Under the pieces are notes generated by a model. It was not told where the DNA came from. It was given only the letters and a program-made list of their open reading frames with translations, and did no database searches. A stretch of 64,000 nucleotides of DNA from assembly GCA_016169945.1 (NCBI GenBank), contig JADLSH010000216.1, positions 1,035,001 to 1,099,000 on the forward strand. Reading direction: 5' to 3'. Positions 1-11,640 of the stretch are shown in pieces. This DNA is from Trachythela sp. YZ-2020 (lineage: Eukaryota; Cnidaria; Anthozoa; Malacalcyonacea; Clavulariidae). Both the position numbers and the translations under genes were made by a program. The stretch's first letter is position 1, and each line of letters begins with the position of its first letter.

Positions 1-805
1 ATATTTAATTGTTATTTATTAAAGATTAATGACAAAGTAGAAGGTTGTAGTTTAGAATGTAGCCAAAAATTGGTTAAATGTCATTGAAATAAAATAGTTG
101 CATTCAACTAAAGCTTTTCAGACTATATTTGTTGTTAAATAATCGTATTTTATCGCAGAGTTGCAGAACGTTTTCAACCTTCATCCGGGTAGAGTTTAGG
201 GTTTTTCCAATTAACCTTCCTCAAAATAACTGGAAATTTTCCGACATGCAGGCTTTTGCCTGGGTAGGTTTGCCAGTTGGTCATTGCAGTACTGCTAGTC
301 TGACTTGAGTGCTGATTCCCCACTAATACTAGCCTGACTAGTCTGGTACTTATAGTGCTTTGCAATGCTCTATTCGGTGTTTCACTTTCAACATTCCTCA
401 ATGCCAGTAAACTTTCCTCACGGGTGGTACACGCATATACCTGCAGCCTTTTTGCAACTCTGTTTTATCGACGTTTGCATCTAAGTCTAGGGATGATCTA
501 GCAGTGGCAGTTGCTTGAAACTTCGACGTTTGTGTCAAGGGTATAATTGAGTATGGAGGTTCAAACTGTTTGGGTTTTATTACGAATATATGGTATCATA
601 TATACCCCTCGTGATGGCTTTGAAGTAGTGTTGATCTATACAGGGTGTCCGGGATGCACTCATTGTATTCCAGATTTATTTACCGCACGGCTAATTACTA
701 GAGCGAAAATACATCGTCATTGCCATCTCAGGAACGGCTCTACCAGCACGGCTCTACCAGCACGGCTTTTTCTATCCTTTCTGAAAATCTCGTAGTCATG
801 AGGTA
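1..805 (+). other. 3' UTR and downstream flank of an upstream gene copy (unit 0)
   Basis: This stretch is nearly identical to the sequence after the stop codon of gene copy A (from 31487) and gene copy B (from 63113), so it is the 3' end of another copy whose last coding exon lies just left of the window. A poly(A) signal AATAAA is at 88-93. No coding region is supported: open frames here are short and lack family resemblance. Similarity to unit C ends at 805/63903; similarity to unit B ends at about 437. Confidence 0.8.
88..93 (+). terminator. Poly(A) signal of upstream gene copy
   Basis: AATAAA lies at the position equivalent to 31575-31580 and 63200-63205, about 95 nt after the stop codon in the copies where the stop is visible. 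Confidence 0.6.
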
Positions 806-809
806 ATAA

Positions 810-893
810 TCCCCGAGCCGGCGCGAAGCGCCGTGCGAGGGTAATAATTCCGCTCGGAGATTTACACCCGGGTATGTGAAAACATTGTGGAAT
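810..893 (+). repeat. GC-rich short interspersed repeat, inverted partner at 26662-26745
   Basis: A GC-rich block (contains gccggcgcgaagcgccg, itself partly palindromic, and cacccgggtatgtgaaaac) recurs in reverse orientation at about 26662-26745 in intron 4 of gene copy A. It starts exactly where unit A stops matching unit C, so it marks an insertion or rearrangement edge. Neither copy is present in unit B. Confidence 0.6.
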
Positions 894-1800
894 GCAAAGT
901 CGTCCGCCATTTTGTTTTGTCATGGACGGGACTCGACCTTTTCGTAAGTTATGCGCATGCGCAAGTTCAAGCCAAAAGAAGACTTCCATTTTGCAAACTC
1001 TTTTCAAAAATAGTTTTGCACTCATTTTATAAGAAGTCTCTATGTAAGTAAGTTTATATGTAAACTCTACAAAACAAGATAAATGAAAATTATTTAAAGG
1101 ACAAATTAACAAGAGGAAAAACAGTCGAAAGACCGAAAAAGGAGCGTTTTAAACAGGCAAGTGTCTATTTTGCATGTTTGCTTTGCCGATTTTTTAACAT
1201 ACTGTAGCATGCAGTATCATTTGTGAATTTGAAAATGTGTAGATCATTCTGTCATTTCTGTGTGGTCAATACAACATTGATTGATCTTTAAGAGTATTTT
1301 AATATTGATTCAAATATATTATAGAAAAAAAAACACATTAAATCTCAAAAACGTCATTGCAAAAGCAAGTGTGAAGTATAAAAATACTCCTCAAAAAGCA
1401 GTTGAAGTTTTTTGAAATTTTCGAAACGTTTTGTGAACGTCTAAGGTTGAATGTTACAGTAAATCAAAGCTAAAAGAGTACATAATAGCATTTACCCACT
1501 TTATATAGTTGGGCAATTGATAATTTTATAGTTAAAAACAAAGTAATATTTTATACAAATTAAAATATAAAAAATATACATTGTTGCGTGTTACCATGGT
1601 TACATTCGTTGACTCAGTACTTCATGTTACATAACTTTTGGGGAGTAAATTGTTTGGTTCAAATGGGCGAGGGGATTCTGCATGCATGTATTTCTAGTAT
1701 ATATATTAATATATATATTAATATCTTTATTTAGCTAAGTTTCCGTTACGAAAGCAAGGCGTCAGCTGCGTTTTCCGTGTAGAATTAATCTTGAAACCGT
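894..1800. other. Intergenic AT-rich sequence, no gene seen
   Basis: AT-rich, with an (AT)n/ATATATTA microsatellite near 1697-1724. Open frames are short and have no recognisable motif. Confidence 0.5.
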
Positions 1801-1809
1801 GAGGGATTA

Positions 1810-2030
1810 CTAGTATTTCCTGCACACGCCTTGAGCGTTAATACAGAGACAATTGAGCGAAGAATTTACGTGCGATTGGTGTAATTTAGTTAATCTTCTT
1901 GATTGAGTTGATTGTCCAATTGTTTCAATGCGTTCAGTTGAATAAACTGGACCGGGATTTATTTCCACATCATTATCTAAGAGGATTAACATCCAAGACA
2001 GTAGGCAGAGAAGACTTTTGCAACAATATT
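1810..2030 (-). mobile_element. LINE ORF2 5' fragment with 2A-like motif
   Basis: On the minus strand an open frame reads a hydrophobic run followed by DNDVEINPGP, which fits the D[V/I]ExNPGP consensus of 2A/2A-like translational recoding peptides. About 30 residues later comes SLNCLCINAQGVCRKY, which resembles the first strand of an apurinic endonuclease domain (family pattern: N-A-[RQ]-[SG]-L/V). 2A-like motifs upstream of endonuclease are known in CR1/L2/Rex1-type non-LTR elements. The frame runs upstream of 1992 to a stop near 2030 and is cut after the first endonuclease motif, so this is a truncated fossil. Confidence 0.65.
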
Positions 2031-2319
2031 AGTCCGTGTACAATTCAATTAACGGAGAGAGAAGTTACATCCTTCTTAACACGAACAGCTTGATAAAAAC
2101 ATGGAGGTCCAAGATTTTCGTAGTTGCATAAAACAGGTTCAAGTTGCTTTCTTTATCAATTTGAATTGGTGTTTAGACTCCGCGACAACGCAACGTAACG
2201 TTGAATTTCCCAACAAAAACAGACGTTAAGAGCGCTACGCACCATGCTATGCGAAAAGTACACATGTGAAAACGCACAAGTTGTAACAAATCTATACGGC
2301 AGACTTATACGAATGCTGT

Positions 2320-2560
2320 TCCAACAACTTGTTTTCAGGATGTGTTCGCGCTGCTTCTTCCCAGCATGCTGACAAGACTGACAAGTTGTCGACGGCTTGA
2401 TGAAAACTTGCTACAAGGTTGTTGACTCAATAAATTTGTTGCAAGTTGTTCCAACAACTTGTTATCGACCTGCTATTCGAGCAGCAATTCTGCTATTTGT
2501 AGCAACTTGATAAAGTGACAACATTGTTACAACTTGTTGACAAGCTTGCTAGAAGCCTAT
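2320..2560. repeat. Cluster of short inverted repeats of the caacaacttgtt type
   Basis: The words gttccaacaacttgtt, gttgcaagttgttcc and acaacttgttgacaag recur several times in both orientations, giving a dense set of small palindromes. It probably belongs to a decayed MITE or SINE. No coding sequence. Confidence 0.5.
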
Positions 2561-2586
2561 TGCGAACACGTCCTGTTGACCAGACG

Positions 2587-2928
2587 CAGGGACGCCGGAG
2601 CGATGGTAGGGCAGGGGGGGCAATGCGAACGTAAGGGCAGTCAAAAAAATTTTTCGCTGCCACGCCCTTTAATTCGATGGGATTTTGATGATTTTCAAAT
2701 TTCAATTCATTTAATTGTTATTTCTATGTACAAATATAGATCTAAAGAAGTATGGAACGAAAACAATAGCTTTCATTGTGCACTGATCGTCTAATTTACA
2801 GCTGTATTCTCTCTTCTTTGCCAGTATTATTATTGAAATCGAAAGGGCACCTCTGCCCCTCCTGCCCCCCTTGGCAAAGGGCAACGGGGGCTGTCGCCCC
2901 CCTTGCCCCCCCAGTTCCGGCGTCCCTG
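2587..2928. mobile_element. hAT-like MITE with 8-bp target site duplication
   Basis: The element begins cagggacgccgga and ends with its reverse complement tccggcgtccctg. It is flanked by a perfect 8-bp direct repeat accagacg (2579-2586 and 2929-2936). Terminal CAGGG and an 8-bp duplication are the marks of hAT superfamily elements. At 342 bp with no transposase frame it is non-autonomous. The interior is GC-rich, with poly-G/C runs and gggcaacgggggctgtcgcc-like sequence near 2879. Confidence 0.85.
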
Positions 2929-3332
2929 ACCAGACGTGAGAATTTCTATTTAGGGGTTTAGAAGTCGTTCAACTCTGTAGCTAGTTGTTACATGTGGCAA
3001 TACTGTTTGAAGCTTGCAATGCATCGTAATTGCGTTGCGCATTTGAGCAAAAAATGGCATCGTGTAGCTATGTCTATATATATACCATGCTGCATTAAAT
3101 TGAAGAGCTTTACTTATTAATAAGTCACTTACGGAAGATTATTCCCCAAATTGCTCTATTGCACACACAATTAATGTGCTTATTGATTTAATGGAAAGTC
3201 ACGCAGTATATACAAAACATGCAGCAACTAACACAAATTGATAAGGCGAGGTAATAAATCTGATCAGTACACGTGTGTTTCTTTGCTGTGAAGGGGGGAT
3301 AAAGCTTATTAAAGCGGCAGGGATTATTTTAA

Positions 3333-3415
3333 GGTGCAGTGATAACCAAATTGTGCAGTGATAAATCAGATTTGTGCAGTGATAAATGAAGCTTTGTGCA
3401 GACAGTGCAGTAATA
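3333..3415. repeat. Short degenerate tandem repeat of tgtgcagtgataa
   Basis: Four to five imperfect copies of ttgtgcagtgataa, spaced 14-25 nt apart, lie in otherwise featureless AT-rich DNA (2940-3880) with no gene. Confidence 0.6.
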
Positions 3416-3899
3416 CATTTTTCTTTGATATATAAAAATAGGTGTTATATTATAAGCACAGAAGAGTACAGATTCCAATAACAAAGCATTGCTATTGTAC
3501 CTAATATTCAGTCTTTCTATATATGGAATGTATCAAAAATTGTGCCTGAAAGCACAGAAAATCAAACTTCGGAGGCTCAAAAATATGAAACTTTCCTATG
3601 GGAGAACTCCTATAGACCCTCGGGACGTGCATTGTTAACATTTATCATAAAACAAGTAACAATTTCTAAGTTGACAACGGACTCTGCCTGGTCGCCTTGT
3701 TAAATGGAACATTCATTTTTCATATTAAGCCATCGCACAAATGAGAATATTTTTGTGTCAATGTGCAATCATTTTAAATCCTCAAACGATCAATTTTTCC
3801 AAATATAATAAACTATTATACTACATAGGCTATTAATTCTATATTCTACTTTAAATCGTTCATAATGTGATTATTTAACAATTATTCGCCGAAGGCGAA

Positions 3900-3958
3900 G
3901 TGAATATCGGTGAATAAAAACCGAGACGAAGTCGAGGTTTTTATTCACCGATATTCAC
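3900..3958. repeat. Perfect 23-bp inverted repeat (hairpin)
   Basis: Arms 3900-3922 (gtgaatatcggtgaataaaa...) and 3936-3958 are exact reverse complements around a 13-nt loop. Flanking words gccgaaggcgaa and gagcctgaggctc are also palindromic, so this is probably the core of a small foldback element. Confidence 0.8.
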
Positions 3959-3984
3959 CGAGCCTGAGGCTCAATTTTATTTTG

Positions 3985-4530
3985 AATGATAGCTTTAAAA
4001 CCTCGTCTAAAACCTCGTCGGATCTCCTTGAGTCAGTACAAAAAAGGGCCCTAAGGATTTTTATCCAGATTTATCCTATGATGTGGCCTTGGAAATCTCC
4101 AACCTCCAACGGCTGAGCACACGAAGAGACGTGTCGTGTAGGAAATTTATTGAATCCTTGCGTCGTGAAAACTCAGCTGCAAACCCCTTAACTAAAGTTA
4201 TGGAAATTCGTCCGAGGTCCTGCACTCATGATTACATCCTCCGGAACGAACCAGTGTCGAATGCCAATCAGAACCCTCCATTAATGTCTGAACGTTTCAA
4301 AAACTTTGTTACCATAAAATATTATTATTATTATCATATCAGTAATTATTATGTCATTATATATTTATATATTCATATATAAGTACACATATATATCTTT
4401 TAATCTAATAATTATACTTCACATTTTAACTTAATTAGTCTTATATCTAATAATTTTAAGCTTTCCATGTAATTCAGTTGTTAAACTGCAATATGGTTTT
4501 ATTAAACACATTGATTGATTGATTGTTTGA
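3985..4530 (+). mobile_element. 3' fragment of a LINE (reverse transcriptase C-terminus and tail)
   Basis: Frames read LLESVQKRALRIF, a typical C-terminal segment of CR1/jockey-type reverse transcriptases. A +1-shifted frame follows (4083-4382) containing STRRDVSCRKFIESL and ILRNEPVSNANQN, the usual post-RT region. The 3' end carries short simple-repeat tailing: attgattgattgattg near 4510-4528, typical of CR1/L2 elements. It is 5'-truncated and frameshifted near 4085, so inactive. Confidence 0.75.
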
Positions 4531-4559
4531 TTTATCTTTCCTGACAGTTATGCTTGATA

Positions 4560-4870
4560 TGGCTTACTTTAGTGCGTGGTAGACTGTCTTTAATCTGGGT
4601 ACCCGGTTTAGAACACCCGCAGCAACCACTTCAGCTGTCTCAGAATCATCTTTGACATCATTGGTGCCTACATGCAGTATTATTTCATCAGGCCTTTTGC
4701 GGACAAAATGTTTCAAGTAATCTTGCATATCTTCGGCTTTACTTCCTGAGAACTATTTACTGCTACTCGCTGCTCGGCATTAGACAATTCCCACCCATGA
4801 ACATGTTGCACAATAGAATCCCCAGCTATAAATACAAGCTTTCTATCTCCATTCTTAGATCCCGTTTGAG
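4560..4870 (-). pseudogene. LINE ORF1 SGNH/esterase-like domain fragment
   Basis: Minus-strand translation gives VFIAGDSIVQHVHGWELS, then after a frame break near 4755 DYLKHFVRKRPDEIILHVGTNDV split over one run. GDS...GTND are the block I and block III motifs of SGNH hydrolases. Such domains occur in ORF1 of CR1-type non-LTR elements of marine invertebrates, which is the likeliest source here. The fragment is broken by a frameshift and has no start or stop context. Confidence 0.65.
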
Positions 4871-4879
4871 ATTTAGCGG

Positions 4880-5735
4880 CTCCATTTCAGTGGTGGAGAA
4901 GACTAGGGAGGCTCTTGCGGGCTGAGCCCCCCTTCTTTTTTGCAAAAATGCTTGAAAATCATAATTTTTCCATAGTTTTCATTCTCAAAGCATCACTATA
5001 TGTCTCAGAACCTTTTTTAACGTCCCTTTTGTCCAAAATATAAGCAAAAAGGGAAAAAAACTGAGTTTACAAGAAAGTTATGGTATTCTCACAACTTAAT
5101 CTGGCCTCATTTAGATGGGATACATCAAAAATTGTCTCTGAAAATGCAGGAAATCAAACCACAGAGATTCAAAAATGCAAGACCCCAGACTCCCCTTCAG
5201 CTTCCCACACTTGCAATATACACCACTTACTTGTTACGTCCCCTTTCGATTATGCCGCCCCCACTAACGATTTCTAACGAAGTTCGCCCTTCGATCCTTT
5301 AATTATTAGTGATGTATTTGATGTATACCATCTAATAGTTATATCTTCGTTCTCAAACGATTTGCAACCGCTTCGAGGCGACAACCATTTATTTTGAGTC
5401 AATCTTCAGAAGTTTGTCACAAAACTCTTTAAGTTCTTCAAAATTATCGAGCCACTTGAATAATCCTTTACTCGTAGTAAAAAGTTCAGTTTTGGGATGA
5501 ACAAAAATTCTGATTTAACGCCATTCCGGCTCGAAGTCTTCGCTATGAGAAAGAGTCTAGTTAAAAGCGGAGCTCTGAAACACACGTCTGCTCTCCGTCA
5601 TGTGCAGAGACGATCGAAATATAGATTTACATTTTGACGACCAGTAACTACCAACTTATCGTTATACAATACACTGCTGTGGTATCTCAATTTAGCAGGA
5701 CTTTAACAGGACACTCACTCCAGTGTCAGGGTTTG
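4880..5735. other. Intergenic DNA, no gene seen
   Basis: Contains a gggctgagccccccttctttttt block typical of the ends of hAT-like MITEs in this window, then low-complexity AT-rich sequence. Unit B resumes similarity at about 5300 (31937). Confidence 0.4.
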
Positions 5736-5737
5736 GG

Positions 5738-6254
5738 TCAATATATATTCACTCTGATCATATTATCAAGCCCGCAATGGCCTCCAGCTATTGGGACATA
5801 ATTGTTGTAAACAAATGAAGTCGCTCCCCAACGCTCCTTTGGCATGCACTGAAACGGCGACCATGTTCTTTGACGCCAGTTAAAAATCTCTACAGAGTCA
5901 GTTTCCAAACCTCCAGCAACAATTATATTTTCCTTATCACCACTTGCTGTACGTCTCCTTTTTCTTGGATTTTCTAACTTTTCTTCTTTCATGTCCTTCA
6001 TCTTGACAAGAACGTCCTTCATTTCATTAAAACCTTCAATCAAGGTAGCTTTCAATTCTCTGACTTATGTGTTAACTCTTTACGTTCGTCTCCACATTCG
6101 CCACATTTCTCTCCAAATTCGCCACATTTCTCTCCACATTCGCCACATTTCTCTCCAATTCGCTACATTTCTCTCCAAATTTGCTATTTTCGCTTCCACA
6201 TTTATATTTGTCGCCATATTTTTCTCCACATTCGCCATTCTGATCGACAGACAA
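5738..6254 (-). pseudogene. Kelch-repeat gene fragment with upstream heptad-like repeats (unit A copy)
   Basis: Minus-strand frame 6055-5738 reads KRRRTASGDKENIIVAGGL, then DSVEIFNWRQRTW and PIAGGHCGLDN. The pattern AGG..-..EIFN-..-TW..-AGG is that of kelch beta-propeller blades. Just upstream, 6254-6072, a separate frame holds repeated ERNVAN units (about 7-8 residues each), a coiled-coil-like stretch. A stop and frame change separate the two, and only about one and a half blades remain. It is a gene fragment, present in the same place in unit B (32377-32905), so it predates the segmental duplication. No function is inferred. Confidence 0.6.
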
Positions 6255-6339
6255 ATAGATAGATAATTTTATTTAAACTTTATTTAAGCTGGTTTCCACA
6301 AAGGGTGTGTACAATAACAGAATAATAGAATACGTACAA

Positions 6340-8645
6340 ATATTATTATTATTATTATTATTATTAATCTTTATTAACCAATTTAAATGGCAACGCCTCA
6401 CAACAAGGCGTTAGTGTAATCATTATTAAGATACTGCTAAAATTATATTATTATGAATAATATAACTATAAAGTATATTTCTATTACTCGAAAATATTCT
6501 CATTATGACGTTATACAAAGTTAAAAAGACATCTATTTAAAAACACGCTTTTGAATCTTTCTATGCGAACACTCGGTAGTTCATAATCGTGTCCGCGATT
6601 ACGTAGTTCCAATTGGCGTTTAGGTGGCAGCAAGACATGTAAGACATGATTAGGATCTGTGATAATTTTTCCCCATAATTTTCTATCTCTTGTATTTAAA
6701 ATGTCCACAAAGATAACTGTTGAAGAAGATATCCATACTTATATGAGCGATTTAAAAATTTGTCAATTTGATTAAGATACTTGGAGTAAGACGCACATCC
6801 CCAAACTTCTATGCCAAAGATTAGTATTGATAGAATGAGGCTATGAAAAAGAAGATCCAACTCTCTCCTGGAAAACCCGTAGTATTTACAAATCCGGACA
6901 ATGTACATTCTACTACAGGCTTTGGTCATAAGTTCATCAAAATGCATATCCCAAATAATTGGGTTCTCTTGGAACGTTACCCCAAGAATTTTTAACCAGC
7001 TTTTACGAGATATTGTAGGTAACGGCTCAGGAAGTGGACATGATATTTTTCCGTGTATAACCATCTCCCACGTCTTCTTATAGTTCAGTTTCATACGGTT
7101 AGTATCCGGCCAGTTGCTAATATTTTTAGTTTCTATTACCGAAGTGTAATTATCGTTTGTAACTTTGACCCCTAAATTAATATCATCTGCAAATTTGACG
7201 ATTAGGTTAAAAGGTGAGACAGGTCTTATGTCATTGATCATGATTGAAAACAAGATTGGCCCCAATACTGTTCCTTGAGAGACCCCACGATTTATAGGTA
7301 AATACTCTGTTTTTAATGCCATCGACAACAACTCGTTGGTGTCTATTTGTCAGGAAATTAATGACCCAGTTTATAATATAAGGGTTTATAGGTAGTATCT
7401 TCAGCTTGTTACATAAAATCTCGTGCGGTACAGTGTCAAACGAAAAAACTCTGACCATCCTGTCATCACCATCCAGCCATTCCAATCAGTGCCATTGTGG
7501 AATTGTAACCCTTTTTATAAGCATGTTGATCTTTGTGAATGAAATTTTCCATGGGTTGAGTTAATTCAGTTTCCATGGGTTGAGTTAATTTTTTTATGGG
7601 ACTGGTAAAAGATTTGCCAATTTCCAAATGTCTGGAACAACACCAACCTTAATTGAGCTATTGAAGATGGTAGTTACTACAGGCGCGATATCGTATGCAT
7701 AGTTGTTCCAGAACCAATAAGGTAAGTCATCTGGCCCTGAGGCTGTTCGTTTCTGATTCAGTAATAATTTGCAAACAGTATGGACCGATAATTCAGGAAT
7801 TTTTGTGCCACTAGGAATATGAACGGGTAGAGGAGTAGTATAATCATTATCCGTGTTTATACTTTGAAAACATTCGTTCATTCGCTTTGGGTCAAAGATA
7901 GAACTTAAGGGTACCTCACTATTGGCACGCCCTGTTATATTGTTGACTAATGACCACCATCTTTTTTACCCACAGTTTTTGTTCTTATTTTCTTGTTTTA
8001 CCGCTTTAAGCTGGTTCTCGCGGATAAGGCAGTTAACTCTGTCATAGCATTTTTCCTTAACTTTAAAAGATGTTTAACTGTCGGAGAGAAGAAAGGGGGG
8101 TCTCTACTAGATACTCGAGTTTTAATGATTGGAAAACATTCGTCAAAGATTGGCCATATCTTGTTATAAAAAGCATATATTATTTCGCTTGGACAAGTTG
8201 TACCACTGGTGATGGTATCCCATTGAACATCCTCCATTTTTTGTAACATCCTTAACTTATTACGCTGTCTCAAGTCACGAAACACCTGTTAAGCAAAACA
8301 GCCAAATGATCACATCGCACAAGGCCGTTTACCGCTTCGGCCTTTTCCCAATAATTGGGCACATTGGTTATAAACACATCGAGAATCTTTTGACCACGAG
8401 TTGGAACCTTCACAATCTGAGCTAAAGAATGATAATTCAGCAATGTCTTTATCTCTAATTGGTTTATGTCTCCAGCAATAGTTAATGTATAACACGAATC
8501 AATCAGGACATCAAGCAGGTCATCAGGGAGGTACTCAGAAGAAGGAGGATGATATAGTGCCGCTACATAGAATACAGAATTATCAGTAGTTATTTTAGTC
8601 CACAAACATTCATACGGATTCGAAAATTCTTCTAGCCTCACAGCT
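6340..8645 (-). mobile_element. CR1/L2-type LINE, 3' part (RT and distal endonuclease), unit A
   Basis: On the minus strand, segments of one retrotransposon appear in order. Endonuclease (8710-8270) contains YVAALYHPPSSEY and DVLIDSCYTLTIAGDIN. Then 8285-7998 and the start of reverse transcriptase (7881-7594, RTASGPDDLPYWFWNN). Then FDTVPHEILCNKL (7485-7231), GVSQGTVLGPILFSIMINDI and VKFADDINLG (7331-6696), and the C-terminal tail to 6511. The 3' end shows aataaag followed by an (AAT)n run (read minus, at about 6366-6340), the usual CR1/L2 tail. Several frameshifts and stops make it inactive. A second LINE is inserted into its endonuclease region, and its 5' part resumes at 11091. Superfamily is inferred from RT motifs; clade not resolved. 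Confidence 0.85.
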
Positions 8646-11090
8646 ACTCCTACTCCGATCACAGTTTGATTTTTACTGTTAGAAAATTTTTTACTCCAAA
8701 ATCTCGACAAAGTGTAAGATATGTCCGTAACTTTAAAAATTTCAACGCTACGGACTTCCTTAATGACCTATCACAGATACCATGGGAAAATGTGACACAA
8801 TATGCTAACCCAAACTCTTGTTGGCATTTATGGAAATCATTTTACTTGCAAATACTTGACCGACATGCACCATTTAGATGCATGAGAACCCGAGGTAACT
8901 CACTTCGTGGATTACTCCAAATATAAAAAATCTGATGAGAGCAAGAGATTTTCACAAAAAGAAAGCAGTGAAATTTAATTCCCAATTACACTGGTCGAAA
9001 TACAAAGACACTCGCAATAAAGTTAACTCTGAATTGTATAAATCCAAAAAGAGTTATTTTTGCGACAAATTTGAGGTTTGTGCTCAGACCAAAGATCTCA
9101 AACAAAGTTGGCACCATATTAATCACCTTTTGGGTAAGAATTACAAATCAAACAACATTCCCCAATTAATAATAGGCGATACTATTGTTTCTGATAATTT
9201 ACTGATAGCTGAGGCCTTTAACGACTTCTTTGTGAGCATTGGGCCAAAATTATCTGCTGAAATTGACCCCGACGCCACGGACTTGTCAGAATCAGAAAGT
9301 CCCGTCACTAGTCCAGAGACTCTATTTACCCTGTCTGAAATTAGTGAATACGAAGTATTTCTTTTGTTAAGTAATCTTAAATCATCAAAATCGACTGGCT
9401 TTGATTCTATCCCCGCAAGGGTACTTAAAATCTCAGCTGAAATAATTAGCCCTTCTCTAACGTGGATTTTTAATCTCTGTATCAAATCCGGTGTCTACAT
9501 AGATGATTGGAAGAAGGCTTGGGTTATACCCATTTATAAGTCAGAAGATAGAAAAAAATGTGAGAATTATCGCCCAATATCAATCTTACCAATTATTAGT
9601 AAAATTTTTGAGAGATCCGTTTTTAATCAATTATATGAATTTCTGAACGCCAATTCTCTACTCTAAACATCAATTTGGGTTCCGCCCTAAAAATTCTACT
9701 CTGGCAGCTCTCATTCAGATGTGTGATGCATGGTATGAGAGCATGGACAATGGTGAATTGAATGGTGTTGTTTTTGTTGATATCCGAAAAGCTTTTGACT
9801 CTATTAATCATAATATTCTACTGCGCAAAATGAAAGAACAATTTGGGATTTCAAATATTGAATTAAATCTGTTCGAGTCCTATCTTTCTGACAGGGAACA
9901 GATGTCATTTGTTAATGGCGAAATGTCAGCTCCAAAAAGGATTGTATGTGGGGTTCCTCAAGGATCCATATTGGGCCCCCTATTGTTCTTACTTTATATA
10001 AATGATTTGCCTGATTGTCTTGAGAAGACATCCCCTTGTTTATATGCTGATGATTCACAGATATTTTCTTCTGCAAAAGACTGTACAGAACTGAATGCTA
10101 ATTTAAATCATGACTTAAACAATGTTAGTCAATGGCTCGTCAAAAACAAACTGCAACATCATTCAACAAAAACTAAATTAATGTATGTCGGATCCTATCA
10201 CAACCTTGCTAAAATTGACAATGATCTTCCCGTAATGATTAATGACCAACTGATTCCTAGAGTGCATTCAATCCCGTGTTTGGGAGTTAAACTTGATGAA
10301 ACATTGAGTTGGGACGACCATATTGAAATGGTTTGCAAAAAAGCCGGGGCTGGCATTGGGGTTCTGAGGCGTATTAAGCCCTATGTTCCTGCAAACACCT
10401 TGATATCAATTTATAATGCTCTCGTACAGCCTTATTTCGATTACTGCTCTCCTTTGGGGCACCTGTAACAAAACCCTGAGAGATAAATTACAAAAGTTCC
10501 AAAATCGGGCCGCCAGAATAATAACTGGCGCCAGTTATGAGATTAGATCTGCTGACGTTCTCCGATCTCTTGACTGGGAAAATTTGGAAACACGATGGTA
10601 CTTATCTAAGGCTACATTCGTATATAAAGTCTTGAGCAATAGTGCTGCACCGACCCTGAAAGATTCATTCTTAAGTAGGAATACTTTACAAAATAATTAT
10701 AATCTTAGAAATTCCCAAACCGATCTGGCCCTTCCAAAGCCAAAAAGAGAATTTCTTAAAAGAAGCTTTAAATACAGCGGGGCTTTTATGTGGAATGACC
10801 TCCCGCTTGAAGCTAAGCTAGCTCAATCAGTTTTCTCGTTTAAAAATTGTATCAAACAAAATATTCGATGTTAATAACCAAGTCATATCTCTACCTGGGA
10901 CACACCGTAATCTTCAGTAGCCTTCATTTCTCAGTTTTGATAATGTATATAATTTATGTATATAGTTGCATGTCCTCTTTATATCCTTCCTTTTTTTACT
11001 ATGTAATATTTTTATATTGACGCCTCCCGTGGAAATCAACTTTTACATAGTTGTCGGGGCTAGCGTCTTTAAATAAAGTGTGTAATAAAA
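8646..11090 (+). mobile_element. 5'-truncated plus-strand LINE nested in the minus-strand LINE
   Basis: Plus-strand frames 8666-8926, 8935-9666, 9719-10468 and 10416-10874 are consecutive parts of one ORF2. They give linker sequence, RT start (CENYRPISILPIISKIFE), catalytic region (VVFVDIRKAFDSINHN, GVPQGSILGPLLFLLYIND, CLYADDSQIF) and C-terminus (LQKFQNRAARIITG). Frame breaks at about 8927, 9665 and 10440 inactivate it; most of the endonuclease is missing. The 3' end has aaataaag then taataaaa at 11070-11090. Unit B has an uninterrupted LINE at this place (around 35410-35450), so the insertion happened after, or was not shared by, the segmental duplication. No clean target duplication is visible. 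Confidence 0.85.
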
Positions 11091-11640
11091 CCTCCCTGTC
11101 TATCATTTAGCCTGTCTTTTCGTATTACTGAAAAACCGTCAGTGCATACTGCCTGATTAGGAATGGTAGATTTAAGTCACGTTTCTGTGTCAATACCCAG
11201 ATCAACATCATGATTCTTCAATTCTAGGTGCAAAGCTGAGCTGGCGTCAGGTTTAGCTAAGGATCTAGCATTTATTACCATACAGGTGGGGATAGAACGA
11301 CACTTTGGAGGACCAGGTTTACTAACACAAATATTAATTAGATTGTTCAAGTTGCGCGACGATGGGTTCATAATTTGTCGCCTTATGAATGTGTTTTTGC
11401 CAAACCAAATCTAGGTGGCAGAACCAATCGTCGTGTTGAGAGTTTTTTAAGCGAGTCCGAGAAAACTTTGATGGTGCCTTTGTTGGAAGGGCCACTGCTG
11501 AGCTGGGCCCTGGTAATTAATTGGTTTTCGTTCTTTTTGCCGTGAAGGGATACGATATGTGATTCTTGTTGGAATAGGTCGTTGAAGGTCAGTACGAAGG
11601 TTAGTATAATTTTCCCAATCAGTTTCATGGTCTGTTCACT
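11091..11640 (-). mobile_element. 5' part of the interrupted minus-strand LINE (unit A)
   Basis: The minus-strand frame 11371-11177 contains CMVINARSLAKPDASS and DVDLGIDTETW-type sequence, the first endonuclease strands that belong before the piece at 8710. Frame 11628-11383 is the preceding linker. It matches unit B 35428-35931, where the same reading is longer and continuous. Confidence 0.75.

Noticed and set aside
717..1112. 131-residue minus-strand frame
   Set aside because: It covers the GC-rich interspersed repeat and a unit boundary, with no motif and no counterpart in units B or C.
6072..6266. Tandem repeat of cacatttctctcca as a minisatellite gene
   Set aside because: It is the DNA behind the ERNVAN protein repeat; too short and broken to call a gene, so merged into the kelch fragment.
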